A stretch of DNA of 64,000 bases from Streptomyces liangshanensis (lineage in GTDB: Bacteria > Actinomycetota > Actinomycetes > Streptomycetales > Streptomycetaceae), in the NCBI RefSeq assembly GCF_011694815.1, contig NZ_CP050177.1, positions 5,372,001 to 5,436,000 on the forward strand, written 5' to 3'. The notes below the pieces were generated by a model. It was not told where the DNA came from and did not search any database. It saw only the letters and a program-made list of their open reading frames with translations. Position numbers and translations under genes: made by a program. Below are positions 46,801 through 54,836 of this stretch, piece after piece (position 1 is the first letter of the stretch; every line of letters starts with the position of its first letter).

Positions 46801-48128
46801 CGGCCGAGGAGATCGTGCGCCAGCTGCGGCTGCGCGACCTCGGTGGCATCGTCGTGATCGACTTCATCGACATGGTGCTGGAGTCCAACCGGGACCTGGT
46901 GCTGCGGCGCCTGCTGGAGTGCCTGGGCCGGGACCGTACGAAGCACCAGGTGGCCGAGGTCACCTCGCTCGGCCTGGTCCAGATGACCCGCAAGCGGGTC
47001 GGCCAGGGCCTGCTGGAGTCGTTCTCCGAGACCTGCGTCCACTGCAACGGCCGCGGTGTCATCGTCCACATGGAACAGCCCACGGCGTCCGGTGGCGGTG
47101 GCGGGAACAGCCACCAGAACGGCAACGGCGGCGCGGTGAGCGGGAACGGCAAGCGTTCCAAGAAGCGCGGCCGCGGCGGCTCGGCGGGTACGGACCAGGA
47201 CCACGGTCACGACAGCCACGAGCACGACCACGAGGACGTGCTCACCGAGCCGGAGCACGAGACGGAGGCCGAGCTGGCCGCCGAGGTGGCGACGCCGGTC
47301 CCGTTCGCCGTGGCGGAGTTCGCGCCGGACGAGGAGCTGTTCAGCAGCGTCGCGGAGGCCGAGGCGTCCGTACGCGGCCGTTCGCGCCGCCGGGCGTCGC
47401 GCAAGGCGTCGGCCCCGGCCGGTTCGCCGCGGGCGGCCGAGGCGGAGGCGGCGGAGATCGTCGTGGAGACGCCTGTCACCGAGGCCCCGCCGGTCGTGGA
47501 GGAGTCCGCCGAGGACACCACCGCGCCCGTCGAGGCGCCCGCGCAGGAGACCCCCATCGAGGAGGCGGCCCCCGTGGGCCGTACCCGCCGCAGGGCGACC
47601 CGTAAGGCGACGGCTCCGGCCGGTTCGCCCAAGGCCGCCGACGCGGAGGCCACGGCCGAGGTCGTCGTCCCCGTGACCGAGCCCGAGCCTGTGCCCGAGC
47701 CGGCTCCCGTCGCGGAGGCCCCCGCGGCCCCCGCGGCGGAGGCGACGCCGGACGCCGCCCCGCCGCGGGCCCGCCGCAGGGCGACCCGCAAGGTCACCGC
47801 CCCCGCCGGTTCGCCGACGGGCGCGGAGGACGCGGCGGTGGTCGTGGTCGCGGCGCCGAAGCCCGACGAGGCGGCCGCACCGGCCGAGGCGCCGGTCGCT
47901 GAGGAAGGGACCCAGGAGGCGCCCGACGCGGACGCCGCCCCGGCCAAGAAGACGGCCCGCAAGACCGTCAAGAAGGCCGTCGCCAAGAAGGCCGCGGTGA
48001 AGAAGACCGCAGCCAAGAAGACCGTGGCGAAGAAGACCACGGCCAAGAAGACGACGAAGTCGGCGGCGAAGAAGACGTCGGCGGCCGAGCAGACGGCTCC
48101 GGGCGTCACGGCGTCGACCGACAGCTGA
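43851..48128 (+). CDS. rne: ribonuclease E/G, long actinobacterial form
   Basis: 1425 aa endoribonuclease for rRNA/mRNA processing and decay. The catalytic core is at about 650-1080: S1 domain (ATSYVGNVYLGKVQNVLPSM), Mg-binding Asp960 and Asn962 (VVDVNTGKF), the IDFIDM motif near 1003-1008, and the zinc-link Cys C1062/C1065 (CVHCNGRG). The core is flanked on both sides by low-complexity Ala/Pro/Glu tracts with repeated RRRATRK-x-x-APAG blocks, several poly-Arg patches, and a C-terminal Lys/Ala tail (KKTAAKKTVAKKTTAKK) like histone H1. These flanks probably bind RNA and degradosome partners. ATG 43851 follows GGGAGAAA. A 21-bp perfect hairpin terminates it. Confidence 0.95.
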   Translation: MLENDEPGTAGTTEEDNNTPSDTLPPRRRRRAASRPAGPPVAGTEAAEAAGSEAVSGTENGAAAAAPAADEASAEAPAPRARRRATRKVAAPVTSTETADAPAEPVAAPVAEETAAASDEAPAPRTRRRATRKATAPAGPPQAEDAAETAQAAQVTDTAQSADAVTAEETPAGTADEAPAPRTRRRATRKVAAPVTTPQDEAPAAEETPAATATDTPAEAPAEDAAPAARPRRRATRRATAPAGAPAPGTAAADETEPVAGESLPEEAVAQISADETQVEAAAKAATRGRTRRRAAAPETTPAASEPVESAPEPQAARKPEPARKAEPVKQPEREPEAPERSRRRAARPAVAVFQAPVFTEPMFQTPETAAAMAAAAGTRGHDDLDDHIDEDEETQDSNDTDTTENTAHAEPVAAPEPGGRRRRRRRGESAEPAEAPRAVEAPAAQEQHADDSEPETDQGAEGADGSFDDGDEYGDRPSRRRRRGGRRRRRGESAESDDTQDEQQDDQHDQHDRQDRHDRPARAADRTHDQAGHDGDEAERSFDDGDESSYDEDNGSGAGSSSSRRRRRRRRRSGDSGPEAEATQNGQDDPERTVVKVREPRERRAKETDREREIHSGSDEVQSIKGSTRLEAKKQRRREGREQGRRRVPIITEAEFLARREAVERVMVVRQNGERTQIGVLEDNVLVEHYVNKEQATSYVGNVYLGKVQNVLPSMEAAFVDIGKGRNAVLYAGEVNFEALGMANGPRRIETALKSGQSVLVQVTKDPIGHKGARLTSQVSLPGRYLVYVPEGSMTGISRKLPDTERARLKSILKKIVPDDAGVIVRTAAEGASEDELRRDVERLQGQWEDIKKKSKSGNAPTLLYGEPDMTVRVVRDIFNEDFTKVIVSGDDAWQTIHGYVAHVAPDLSDRLTRWTSEVDVFATYRIDEQLMKALDRKVWLPSGGSLVIDKTEAMIVVDVNTGKFTGQGGNLEETVTRNNLEAAEEIVRQLRLRDLGGIVVIDFIDMVLESNRDLVLRRLLECLGRDRTKHQVAEVTSLGLVQMTRKRVGQGLLESFSETCVHCNGRGVIVHMEQPTASGGGGGNSHQNGNGGAVSGNGKRSKKRGRGGSAGTDQDHGHDSHEHDHEDVLTEPEHETEAELAAEVATPVPFAVAEFAPDEELFSSVAEAEASVRGRSRRRASRKASAPAGSPRAAEAEAAEIVVETPVTEAPPVVEESAEDTTAPVEAPAQETPIEEAAPVGRTRRRATRKATAPAGSPKAADAEATAEVVVPVTEPEPVPEPAPVAEAPAAPAAEATPDAAPPRARRRATRKVTAPAGSPTGAEDAAVVVVAAPKPDEAAAPAEAPVAEEGTQEAPDADAAPAKKTARKTVKKAVAKKAAVKKTAAKKTVAKKTTAKKTTKSAAKKTSAAEQTAPGVTASTDS

Positions 48129-48164
48129 GCCACCCGGCCGCTCGCCCCGGCGTACGGCAGTAGA

Positions 48165-48211
48165 ACGGCCCGCGCCCCGCCCCGGACTTCCCGGGGCGGG
48201 GCGCGGGCCGT
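48165..48211. terminator. strong terminator hairpin after rne
   Basis: Perfect 21-bp stem (48165-48185 with 48191-48211), 5-nt loop. Confidence 0.9.
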
Positions 48212-48229
48212 CGCCGCCACCGGGCTGGT

Positions 48230-48259
48230 TTGACCCCCCCGGTGGCCTGCCCGTACTCT
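48230..48259 (+). promoter_or_regulatory. promoter of rplU-rpmA
   Basis: TTGACC (48230-48235) and TACTCT (48254-48259) are spaced by 18 bp, close to the vegetative consensus of streptomycetes. They lie just after the rne terminator and about 165 bp before rplU. Confidence 0.7.
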
Positions 48260-48335
48260 AGGCCGTCGGCGTGTTTATGTACGCGCCAATCCCTGAGCAC
48301 CCACCTTCCGGCGCCGCTCCATCTCGCCGGAGGAG

Positions 48336-48382
48336 GCCGCTCGTCCTTTCGGATCGCCACGGCCCCGGGCCGTGCGAGCGGC
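48336..48382 (+). promoter_or_regulatory. structured leader of rplU-rpmA
   Basis: An outer stem (48336-48343 with 48375-48382, 8 bp) encloses a second hairpin (48358-48365 with 48367-48374) that abuts it exactly, in the transcribed leader 40 bases before the rplU start. This may be an autoregulatory ribosomal-protein leader. Confidence 0.5.
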
Positions 48383-48423
48383 TGGCGTCAGGGGTTTCCG
48401 TTCCGAGCGAGAGTGAGTTCCGC

Positions 48424-48744
48424 GTGTACGCCATCGTGCGCAGCGGTGGCCGCCAGCACAAGGTTGCTGTCGGCGACATCGTTGAGGTTGACAAGATTCC
48501 CACCGCCAAGGTTGGCGACACGGTCGAGCTCTCGACCCTGCTCGTGGTCGACGGCGACGCCGTCACCAGCGACCCGTGGGTCCTGGACGGCATCAAGGTC
48601 CAGGCCGAGATCGTGGATCACCACAAGGGTGTCAAGATCGACATCCTTCGCTACAAGAACAAGACCGGCTACCGCCGTCGCCAGGGTCACCGCCAGCAGT
48701 ACACGGCGATCAAGGTCACCGGTATCCCCGCGGCTGCGAAGTAA
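48424..48744 (+). CDS. rplU: 50S ribosomal protein L21
   Basis: 106 aa, the usual length, beginning [24 protein letters not shown] and ending YTAIKVTGI. It is a 23S rRNA-binding protein of the large subunit. GTG 48424 is preceded by GAGAGTGAG. rpmA follows after 14 bp; the pair is conserved next to obgE in most bacteria. Confidence 0.98.
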   Translation: MYAIVRSGGRQHKVAVGDIVEVDKIPTAKVGDTVELSTLLVVDGDAVTSDPWVLDGIKVQAEIVDHHKGVKIDILRYKNKTGYRRRQGHRQQYTAIKVTGIPAAAK

Positions 48745-48758
48745 GGGACTGAGGAGAC

Positions 48759-49013
48759 ATGGCACACAAGAAGGGCGCATCGTCCACTCGGAACGGGCGC
48801 GATTCGAATGCTCAGCGGCTCGGCGTGAAGCGCTTCGGCGGTCAGGTCGTCAACGCCGGTGAGATCCTGGTCCGCCAGCGCGGCACACACTTCCACCCGG
48901 GTTCCGGCGTCGGCCGTGGCGGCGACGACACGCTGTTCGCGCTGAGCGCCGGCGCGGTGGAGTTCGGCACCAGCCGTGGCCGCAAGGTCGTGAACATCGT
49001 TCCGGTCGCCTGA
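48759..49013 (+). CDS. rpmA: 50S ribosomal protein L27
   Basis: 84 aa. [43 protein letters not shown] matches L27, whose N-terminus reaches the peptidyl-transferase centre. It begins directly at MAHKKG without the cleaved Firmicutes extension. ATG 48759 has GAGGAG upstream. A hairpin separates it from obgE. Confidence 0.98.
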   Translation: MAHKKGASSTRNGRDSNAQRLGVKRFGGQVVNAGEILVRQRGTHFHPGSGVGRGGDDTLFALSAGAVEFGTSRGRKVVNIVPVA

Positions 49014-49052
49014 GACCCATCGGTCGTCAGGCACCTGTAGAACGGGTTTCTT

Positions 49053-49106
49053 CGCGAGGGCGGACCTCACTTCCCGGAGCATCGGGAAGCGGGTCCGCCC
49101 TTCGCG
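49053..49106. terminator. terminator hairpin after rpmA
   Basis: A long stem-loop: 49053-49066 pairs with 49092-49106 (one unpaired base), then CTTCCCG/CGGGAAG (49070-49076 with 49083-49089), between rpmA and obgE. Confidence 0.75.
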
Positions 49107-49149
49107 TGTTCTTGTAAAGACATTTCCGTATGTACTGGAGGCAACCCCC

Positions 49150-50586
49150 ATGACCACCTTCGTGGACCGCGTCGAGCTGCATGTCGCCGCGGGTAGCGGA
49201 GGCCACGGCTGCGCCTCCGTACACCGTGAGAAGTTCAAGCCGCTCGGCGGACCCGACGGCGGCAACGGCGGTCACGGCGGCGACGTCATCCTGGTCGTCG
49301 ACCAGGACGTGACCACGCTGCTCGACTACCACCACACGCCCCACCGCAAGGCCACCAACGGCCAGCCCGGCGCCGGCGCCAACCGCTCCGGCAAGGACGG
49401 CCAGGACCTCGTCCTGCCCGTCCCCGACGGCACGGTCGTCCTCGACAAGGCCGGCAATGTCCTCGCCGACCTCGTCGGCCAGGGCACGACGTACGTGGCG
49501 GCGGAAGGCGGTCGCGGCGGCCTCGGCAACGCGTCGCTCGCGTCCGCCCGCCGCAAGGCCCCCGGCTTCGCGCTGCTCGGCGTGCCCGGTGGCGGCGGTG
49601 ACATTGTCCTGGAGCTCAAGACCGTCGCCGACGTCGCGCTCGTCGGCTACCCGAGCGCCGGCAAGTCGTCGCTGATCTCCGTGCTGTCGGCCGCCAAGCC
49701 GAAGATCGCGGACTACCCGTTCACCACGCTCATCCCCAACCTCGGTGTGGTCACGGCCGGTTCGGTCGTCTACACGATCGCGGACGTGCCGGGACTCATC
49801 CCCGGCGCCAGCCAGGGCCGCGGCCTGGGGCTGGAGTTCCTGCGCCACGTCGAGCGCTGCTCGGTGCTGCTGCACGTCCTGGACACCGCCACGCTGGAGT
49901 CCGACCGCGACCCGGTCACCGACCTCGACGTGATCGAGGCGGAGCTGGCGCTGTACGGGGGCCTGGAGGACCGGCCGCGCATGGTCGTCCTCAACAAGGT
50001 CGACATCCCGGACGGCAAGGACCTCGCCGACATGATCCGGCCCGAGCTGGAGAAGCGCGGCTACCACGTCTTCGAGGCCTCCGCCGTGGACCGTACCGGT
50101 CTCAAGGAGCTCTCCTTCGGACTCGCCGAGGCCGTGGCCAAGGCCCGCGCCGAGAAGCCGCAGGAGGAGGCGACCCGGATCGTCATCCGGCCCAAGGCCG
50201 TCGACGACGCGGGCTTCACCGTCACCCTGGAGGAGGACGGGATCTACCGCGTGCGCGGCGAGAAGCCCGAACGCTGGGTGCGCCAGACCGACTTCAGCAA
50301 CGACGAGGCCGTCGGCTACCTCGCGGACCGGCTCAGCCGGCTCGGTGTCGAGGACCAGCTGATGAAGGCCGGCGCCCGGTCCGGCGACGGCGTGGCGATC
50401 GGCGCCGAGGACAACGCGGTCGTCTTCGACTGGGAGCCCACCATGATGGCGGGCGCCGAGATGCTCGGCCGCCGCGGCGAGGACCACCGCCTGGAGGCCC
50501 CCCGCCCCGCGTCGCAGCGCCGCAGGGACCGGGACGCCGAGCGCGACGACGTACAGAAGGAGTACGACGAGTTCGACCCCTTCTAG
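49150..50586 (+). CDS. obgE: Obg GTPase (ribosome maturation/development)
   Basis: 478 aa. The glycine-rich Obg fold covers 1-157 ([33 protein letters not shown]), then the G domain with G1 GYPSAGKSS (166-174), G3 DVPGLI and G4 NKVD, then the OCT domain at about 345-420 and a charged tail ending [10 protein letters not shown]. In Streptomyces Obg also affects the onset of aerial mycelium and sporulation in response to GTP. ATG 49150 follows GGAGGC. A 20-bp duplication and a long hairpin lie downstream. Confidence 0.97.
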   Translation: MTTFVDRVELHVAAGSGGHGCASVHREKFKPLGGPDGGNGGHGGDVILVVDQDVTTLLDYHHTPHRKATNGQPGAGANRSGKDGQDLVLPVPDGTVVLDKAGNVLADLVGQGTTYVAAEGGRGGLGNASLASARRKAPGFALLGVPGGGGDIVLELKTVADVALVGYPSAGKSSLISVLSAAKPKIADYPFTTLIPNLGVVTAGSVVYTIADVPGLIPGASQGRGLGLEFLRHVERCSVLLHVLDTATLESDRDPVTDLDVIEAELALYGGLEDRPRMVVLNKVDIPDGKDLADMIRPELEKRGYHVFEASAVDRTGLKELSFGLAEAVAKARAEKPQEEATRIVIRPKAVDDAGFTVTLEEDGIYRVRGEKPERWVRQTDFSNDEAVGYLADRLSRLGVEDQLMKAGARSGDGVAIGAEDNAVVFDWEPTMMAGAEMLGRRGEDHRLEAPRPASQRRRDRDAERDDVQKEYDEFDPF

Positions 50587-50618
50587 CCGGACCGGTTCAC
50601 TTCCGGCCGGACCGGTTC
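50586..50618. repeat. 13-bp direct repeat, 20-bp period, at the obgE stop codon
   Basis: GCCGGACCGGTTC at 50586-50598, beginning in the TAG of obgE, recurs at 50606-50618. Confidence 0.85.
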
Positions 50619-50679
50619 GCGCCGTTCCGGGCGCACGGGCCGGACGTCCCACCGGCGCCGTGATGTGACAGGCGTCTCC

Positions 50680-50723
50680 CACGGTCGCCGTACGGAGGAG
50701 GACCCCTCCGTGCGGCGACCGTG
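50680..50723. terminator. terminator hairpin after obgE
   Basis: 19-bp stem (50680-50698 with 50705-50723) with one T-G wobble and a 6-nt loop. Confidence 0.85.
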
Positions 50724-50865
50724 TCATGACCAGTGCGGCAGTAGCCTGTCCAGGTGAATCAGGGGTTGCGTGGGGGTGGCTGACAGCCGTGCTCCGCCTT
50801 GCGGGACGATTGCCGCGGGTGGGACCATCGATTCATCCTCTGAGTCCGCAAGGTAGGTCAGTTAC

Positions 50866-52371
50866 GTGTCTGCAACTTCCGCGTCCAACGCGAGGCCCCG
50901 CACCACCGCCGTCGTCCTGGCGGGCGGTACAGGTCAGCGCGTGGGCCTGTCGATCCCCAAGCAGTTGCTGAAGATCGCGGGCAAGGCGGTCATCGAGCAC
51001 ACGCTGTCGATCTTCCAGCAGGCCGACGGGATCGACGACGTGATCGTGCTCATGGCGCCGGGCTTCGTCCCCGACGTGGAGAAGATCGTCGTCAAGGCGG
51101 GGCTGACGAAGGTCACCCGGGTGATCGAGGGCGGCACGACACGGAACGAGACCACCCAGCGCGCCATCGCCGCGCTGGGCGAGGGACTGGCGGAGGGCGA
51201 GGACGCCAACGTCCTGTTCCACGACGCGGTACGGCCCCTGCTCTCGCAGCGCGTGATCCAGGACTGCGTGGACGCGCTCGACCGCTACCAGGCCGTCGAC
51301 GTCGCGATCCCCTCCGCGGACACCATCATCGTGACCCGTACGCACGGCGGCGACGGCGAGTTCATCACCGAGGTCCCCGAGCGCGCCCGGCTGCGCCGCG
51401 GCCAGACCCCGCAGGCCTTCAAGCTCTCCACGATCCGCAAGGCGTACGACGTCGCCGGCGGCGACCCCAACTTCCAGGCCACGGACGACTGCTCCGTCGT
51501 GCTCAAGTACCTGCCGGACGTGCCGATCTACGTCGTCGCGGGCGACGAGTACAACATGAAGGTCACCCAGCCCGTCGACGTCTTCATCGCCGACAAGCTC
51601 TTCCAGCTGGCCTCCACCGCCGCCCCCGCCCAGGCCGACGAGGCCGCGTACCGTGAACTGCTCTCCGGCCGCACGCTGGTGGTCTTCGGCGGTTCGTACG
51701 GCATCGGCGCGGACATCGCCGCCCTGGCGAAGCAGTACGGCGCCTCGGTGTACGCGCTCGGCCGCTCCACCACCGGCACCCACGTCGAGAATCCGGAGCA
51801 CGTCGACGACGCCCTGTCCAAGGCGTACTCGGAGACCGGCCGCATCGACTACGTGATCAACACCGCGGGCGTCCTGCGCATCGGCAAGCTCGCCGAGACG
51901 GACAACACGACGATCCAGGAAGCGCTGAACGTCAACTACCTGGCGCCGGTGCAGATCGCGCGGGCCTCGTACAAGTACCTGGCCGAGACCAAGGGCCAGT
52001 TGCTCCTCTACACGTCCTCCAGCTACACCCGGGGCCGCGCCGAGTACAGCCTCTACTCGTCCACGAAGGCCGCCATGGTGAACCTGACCCAGGCGCTGTC
52101 GGACGAATGGGCCGCCGAGGGCATCCGCGTCAACTGCGTCAACCCCGAGCGCACCGCGACCCCCATGCGGACCAAGGCCTTCGGCCAGGAGCCCGTCGGG
52201 TCGCTGCTCTCCTCCGAGGCGGTCGCCAGGACCTCCCTGGACGTCCTGCTCTCCGAACTGACCGGGCACGTCATCGACGTACGGCAGCAGGACCCCACGC
52301 GCACCGCGTCCCAGGCGTCCGGATTCGAGCAGGCGCTCGCCGCCGTCCTGGACCGTCAGGAAGATGTGTAA
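50866..52371 (+). CDS. bifunctional cytidylyltransferase-reductase, CDP-ribitol synthase type
   Basis: 501 aa, two enzymes in one chain. Residues about 12-245 are an IspD/TarI-like cytidylyltransferase (VVLAGGTGQRVGLSIPKQLLKI, VLFHDAVRPL, QTPQAFKL). Residues about 262-495 are an SDR with GGSYGIG and catalytic YSLYSSTKAA. This order is that of Haemophilus Bcs1/Acs1-type enzymes, which reduce ribulose 5-phosphate to ribitol 5-phosphate and activate it as CDP-ribitol. Here the product would feed the polymerase encoded next. Sugar specificity is not proven, and other polyol phosphates are possible. GTG 50866. Confidence 0.82.
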   Translation: MSATSASNARPRTTAVVLAGGTGQRVGLSIPKQLLKIAGKAVIEHTLSIFQQADGIDDVIVLMAPGFVPDVEKIVVKAGLTKVTRVIEGGTTRNETTQRAIAALGEGLAEGEDANVLFHDAVRPLLSQRVIQDCVDALDRYQAVDVAIPSADTIIVTRTHGGDGEFITEVPERARLRRGQTPQAFKLSTIRKAYDVAGGDPNFQATDDCSVVLKYLPDVPIYVVAGDEYNMKVTQPVDVFIADKLFQLASTAAPAQADEAAYRELLSGRTLVVFGGSYGIGADIAALAKQYGASVYALGRSTTGTHVENPEHVDDALSKAYSETGRIDYVINTAGVLRIGKLAETDNTTIQEALNVNYLAPVQIARASYKYLAETKGQLLLYTSSSYTRGRAEYSLYSSTKAAMVNLTQALSDEWAAEGIRVNCVNPERTATPMRTKAFGQEPVGSLLSSEAVARTSLDVLLSELTGHVIDVRQQDPTRTASQASGFEQALAAVLDRQEDV

Positions 52372-52506
52372 TAATTCTTGACAATCCATGATATGGGCCT
52401 TCGCGGTTGCGGAATTACGCACCGCGGGGGCCCGAGTTCGTGAAGCTCCGTCTTCACACTTTCGTCGCATAGGTCATCAGCCGGCACGGTCTGGAGCAGG
52501 TTTTTC

Positions 52507-54669
52507 GTGATTTCGACGGCCATTCGCCTCGCCCGGGTAGGCAGCGGATCAGAGCTGGCAGCGGCACTTCTTCTGGTGCTGAGTTTCCCGTCCATCATGC
52601 TCGCCGCGATAATTCCTGACATCTGGCTGTTCACAGCCGCGGTAGCCGTCAGTTACCTCGCGGACGCGCATCTGCACCAGCGCGGCAGCTATCTGGTGAA
52701 CCGGCTCGCCAAGGTGCGGGCCGGCCTGTCCATCCGCTTCCTGATCCGGCAGCTGCTCCTCGTGCTGCTCGTCGCCCGTTCCGGGCTCGGTCAGGACCGC
52801 ATCTTCTACGTGACCGTCGTGACGGTCCTCGTCTTCTACGGCCTCCAGGCCCCGCACGGCGCGGTGGTGACCCTCCTCCGGCTGCGCCGCCGGCTCCCCG
52901 TGGTCACGCGGAACATCGACCTCTCCGCCATCCGGATCCCGGACGCCCCGCCGCGCTGGCTGCTCCAGCGGTCCGCCGAGAAGATGCTCCACCTGGACCT
53001 CTTCGCCATGGCGGGCCTGATCGCCGCGCTGGCCACGGACGAGAACCTCTACGGGTACGCGGCCCTCGGGCTCACCCTGGTGTTCGGCGTCGGGTACGTC
53101 CTGGCCCTGCTGCCGTACCTGCGGCCCAGCCGGCTGGTGCCGCCCGCCGACAAGGTCCTGGCGGCCGTGGACGGCTGGCTCGCCACGTACAAGCCGACGA
53201 CCATCCTCTACTTCTCCGGCTCCAAGGAGTCCGCGTACCAGGTCAACATGTGGCTGGAGACGATGGACCAGCTGGAGGGCCGGCCGCTGATCCTGCTGCG
53301 TGAGCGGGTCATCGCCCAGCAGCTCCTGCCGACGGCCGTGCCGGTCCTGTGCGTCCCCGGCGGGGTGCACCTGATGAACCTGGACCTGTCGACCGTCCGG
53401 GTCGCGCTGTACGCGGCGAACGTGGGCAAGAACATCCACATGCTGCGCGTACCGACCATGAAGCACGTCTTCATCGGGCACGGCGACAGCGACAAGCTCG
53501 CCAGCGTCAACCCGTTCAGCAAGGCGTACGACGAGGTGTGGACGGCGGGCCGGGCCGGCCGCGACCGGTACGCGCTCGCCGACGTCGGCGTCCTCGACCA
53601 GGACATCGTCGAGGTGGGGCGCCCGCAGCTCGCCCCGATCGAGGCCGGGACCGGCGTGCCGCGCCACCCCGTCCCCACCGTGCTGTACGCGCCCACCTGG
53701 GAGGGCTGGGACGACAACCCGGGCAACACCTCCCTGCTGCTGGCCGGCGAGAACATCGTGAAGCGGCTGCTCGCCGCCGAGCGGCCCGTACGCCTCCTGT
53801 ACAAGCCGCACCCCTTCACCGGGACCCGCAGCCCCAAGGCGAAGGCCGTGCACGAGCGCATCGTCGCGCTGGTCGCGAAGGCCGCCGCGGAGCGCGCGGG
53901 CGACACCCGCTGGGCGAGCGCCGCGCTGCGCGAGGAGCAGGCCGCCGCCCGCGCCGAGCTCCAGCGCGTCGAGGCGCGCCTGACCCTGCTGTCCGCGGGG
54001 TCGGACGCGAGCCGCGACGAGGCCGAGGAGTCGCGTGACGCCAAGGCCGACCCGGCGCGGCAGGCGGAGCTGACACGGCTCAGGGCCGAGTGGAACGCGG
54101 CGTACTGGCGTTCCTTCGGCTGGTGGGAGCACCGGGTCATCAGCGGCGCCGAGCCGCGGCTGTACGACTGCTTCAACGAGTCGGACGCCATGGTCTCCGA
54201 CATCTCCAGCGTGGTGTCGGACTTCATCGCGAGCGGCAAGCCGTACGCGGTCACCGACTCCGCCGACCTGGGCGCCGAGGAGTTCAAGCGGCAGAACACC
54301 GCCGTGCGGGCCGCGGTGATCCTGTCCAACAGCGCCGCGGAGCTGGACGAGCTGCTGGCCACGCTGACGGACCCGGCCGCGGACACCAGGGCGGCCGCCC
54401 GGCACGAGCTGAAGCGGTATCTGCTGGGTCCCGACGAGCCCACGTCGATTGAGCAGTTCAACGCGGCCACCCGCACGCTGGCCGGCAAGTCCCTGTCGCG
54501 CAACGTCGGCGTCGAGCAGCGTCTCGCCGAGCCCGAGGGCGGGGCCGAGGCGGCTGCGCCGGACGACTCGGCGCCGGTGGCGGCCAGGGCGGAGGAGGGG
54601 CTGGAGACGGCCGCCGACGCGTTGGTCGAGCCGGAGAACAACGACCTGGATCCGTCTCTCCGGGGCTGA
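52507..54669 (+). CDS. TagF-like polyol-phosphate transferase with N-terminal membrane domain
   Basis: 720 aa. Residues about 18-215 hold six or seven hydrophobic segments (SELAAALLLVLSFPSIMLAAIIPDIWLF; YGYAALGLTLVFGVGYVLALLPYL). Residues about 225-640 are the CDP-glycerol/CDP-ribitol transferase domain: TILYFSGSKESAYQVNMWLETM, HVFIGHGDSDK, TVLYAPTWEGWDDN, and ESDAMVSDISSVVSDFIASGKPYAV. An Ala/Glu-rich coiled-coil insertion lies at about 460-520. The C-terminus is acidic and disordered. It presumably polymerises the polyol phosphate on a lipid-linked acceptor at the membrane. GTG 52507. Confidence 0.85.
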   Translation: MISTAIRLARVGSGSELAAALLLVLSFPSIMLAAIIPDIWLFTAAVAVSYLADAHLHQRGSYLVNRLAKVRAGLSIRFLIRQLLLVLLVARSGLGQDRIFYVTVVTVLVFYGLQAPHGAVVTLLRLRRRLPVVTRNIDLSAIRIPDAPPRWLLQRSAEKMLHLDLFAMAGLIAALATDENLYGYAALGLTLVFGVGYVLALLPYLRPSRLVPPADKVLAAVDGWLATYKPTTILYFSGSKESAYQVNMWLETMDQLEGRPLILLRERVIAQQLLPTAVPVLCVPGGVHLMNLDLSTVRVALYAANVGKNIHMLRVPTMKHVFIGHGDSDKLASVNPFSKAYDEVWTAGRAGRDRYALADVGVLDQDIVEVGRPQLAPIEAGTGVPRHPVPTVLYAPTWEGWDDNPGNTSLLLAGENIVKRLLAAERPVRLLYKPHPFTGTRSPKAKAVHERIVALVAKAAAERAGDTRWASAALREEQAAARAELQRVEARLTLLSAGSDASRDEAEESRDAKADPARQAELTRLRAEWNAAYWRSFGWWEHRVISGAEPRLYDCFNESDAMVSDISSVVSDFIASGKPYAVTDSADLGAEEFKRQNTAVRAAVILSNSAAELDELLATLTDPAADTRAAARHELKRYLLGPDEPTSIEQFNAATRTLAGKSLSRNVGVEQRLAEPEGGAEAAAPDDSAPVAARAEEGLETAADALVEPENNDLDPSLRG

Positions 54670-54691
54670 GTCCTGACGCTTCGCAGCGAAG

Positions 54692-54723
54692 ACCCGCGGC
54701 GCACCTTCCGGTGTGCCGCGGGT
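54692..54723. terminator. terminator hairpin with T-rich tail
   Basis: 14-bp stem (54692-54705 with 54710-54723, one G-T wobble), tetraloop, followed by TTCTGTGT; a short hairpin CTTCGC-A-GCGAAG (54679-54691) precedes it. Confidence 0.85.
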
Positions 54724-54836
54724 TTCTGTGTCGTACCGTACGACGGCGCGCGGCGCGACCACGTCGTGAGCGACGTCACAACTGAGGTGATGAGGGCGAG
54801 GCAACCGATGCTCGGCGGCGATTGTCTTAAAACCTG

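Noticed and set aside
43074..47258. 1394-aa minus-strand open frame opposite rne
   Set aside because: Low-complexity Val/Leu/Gly antisense translation of RNase E; no independent support.
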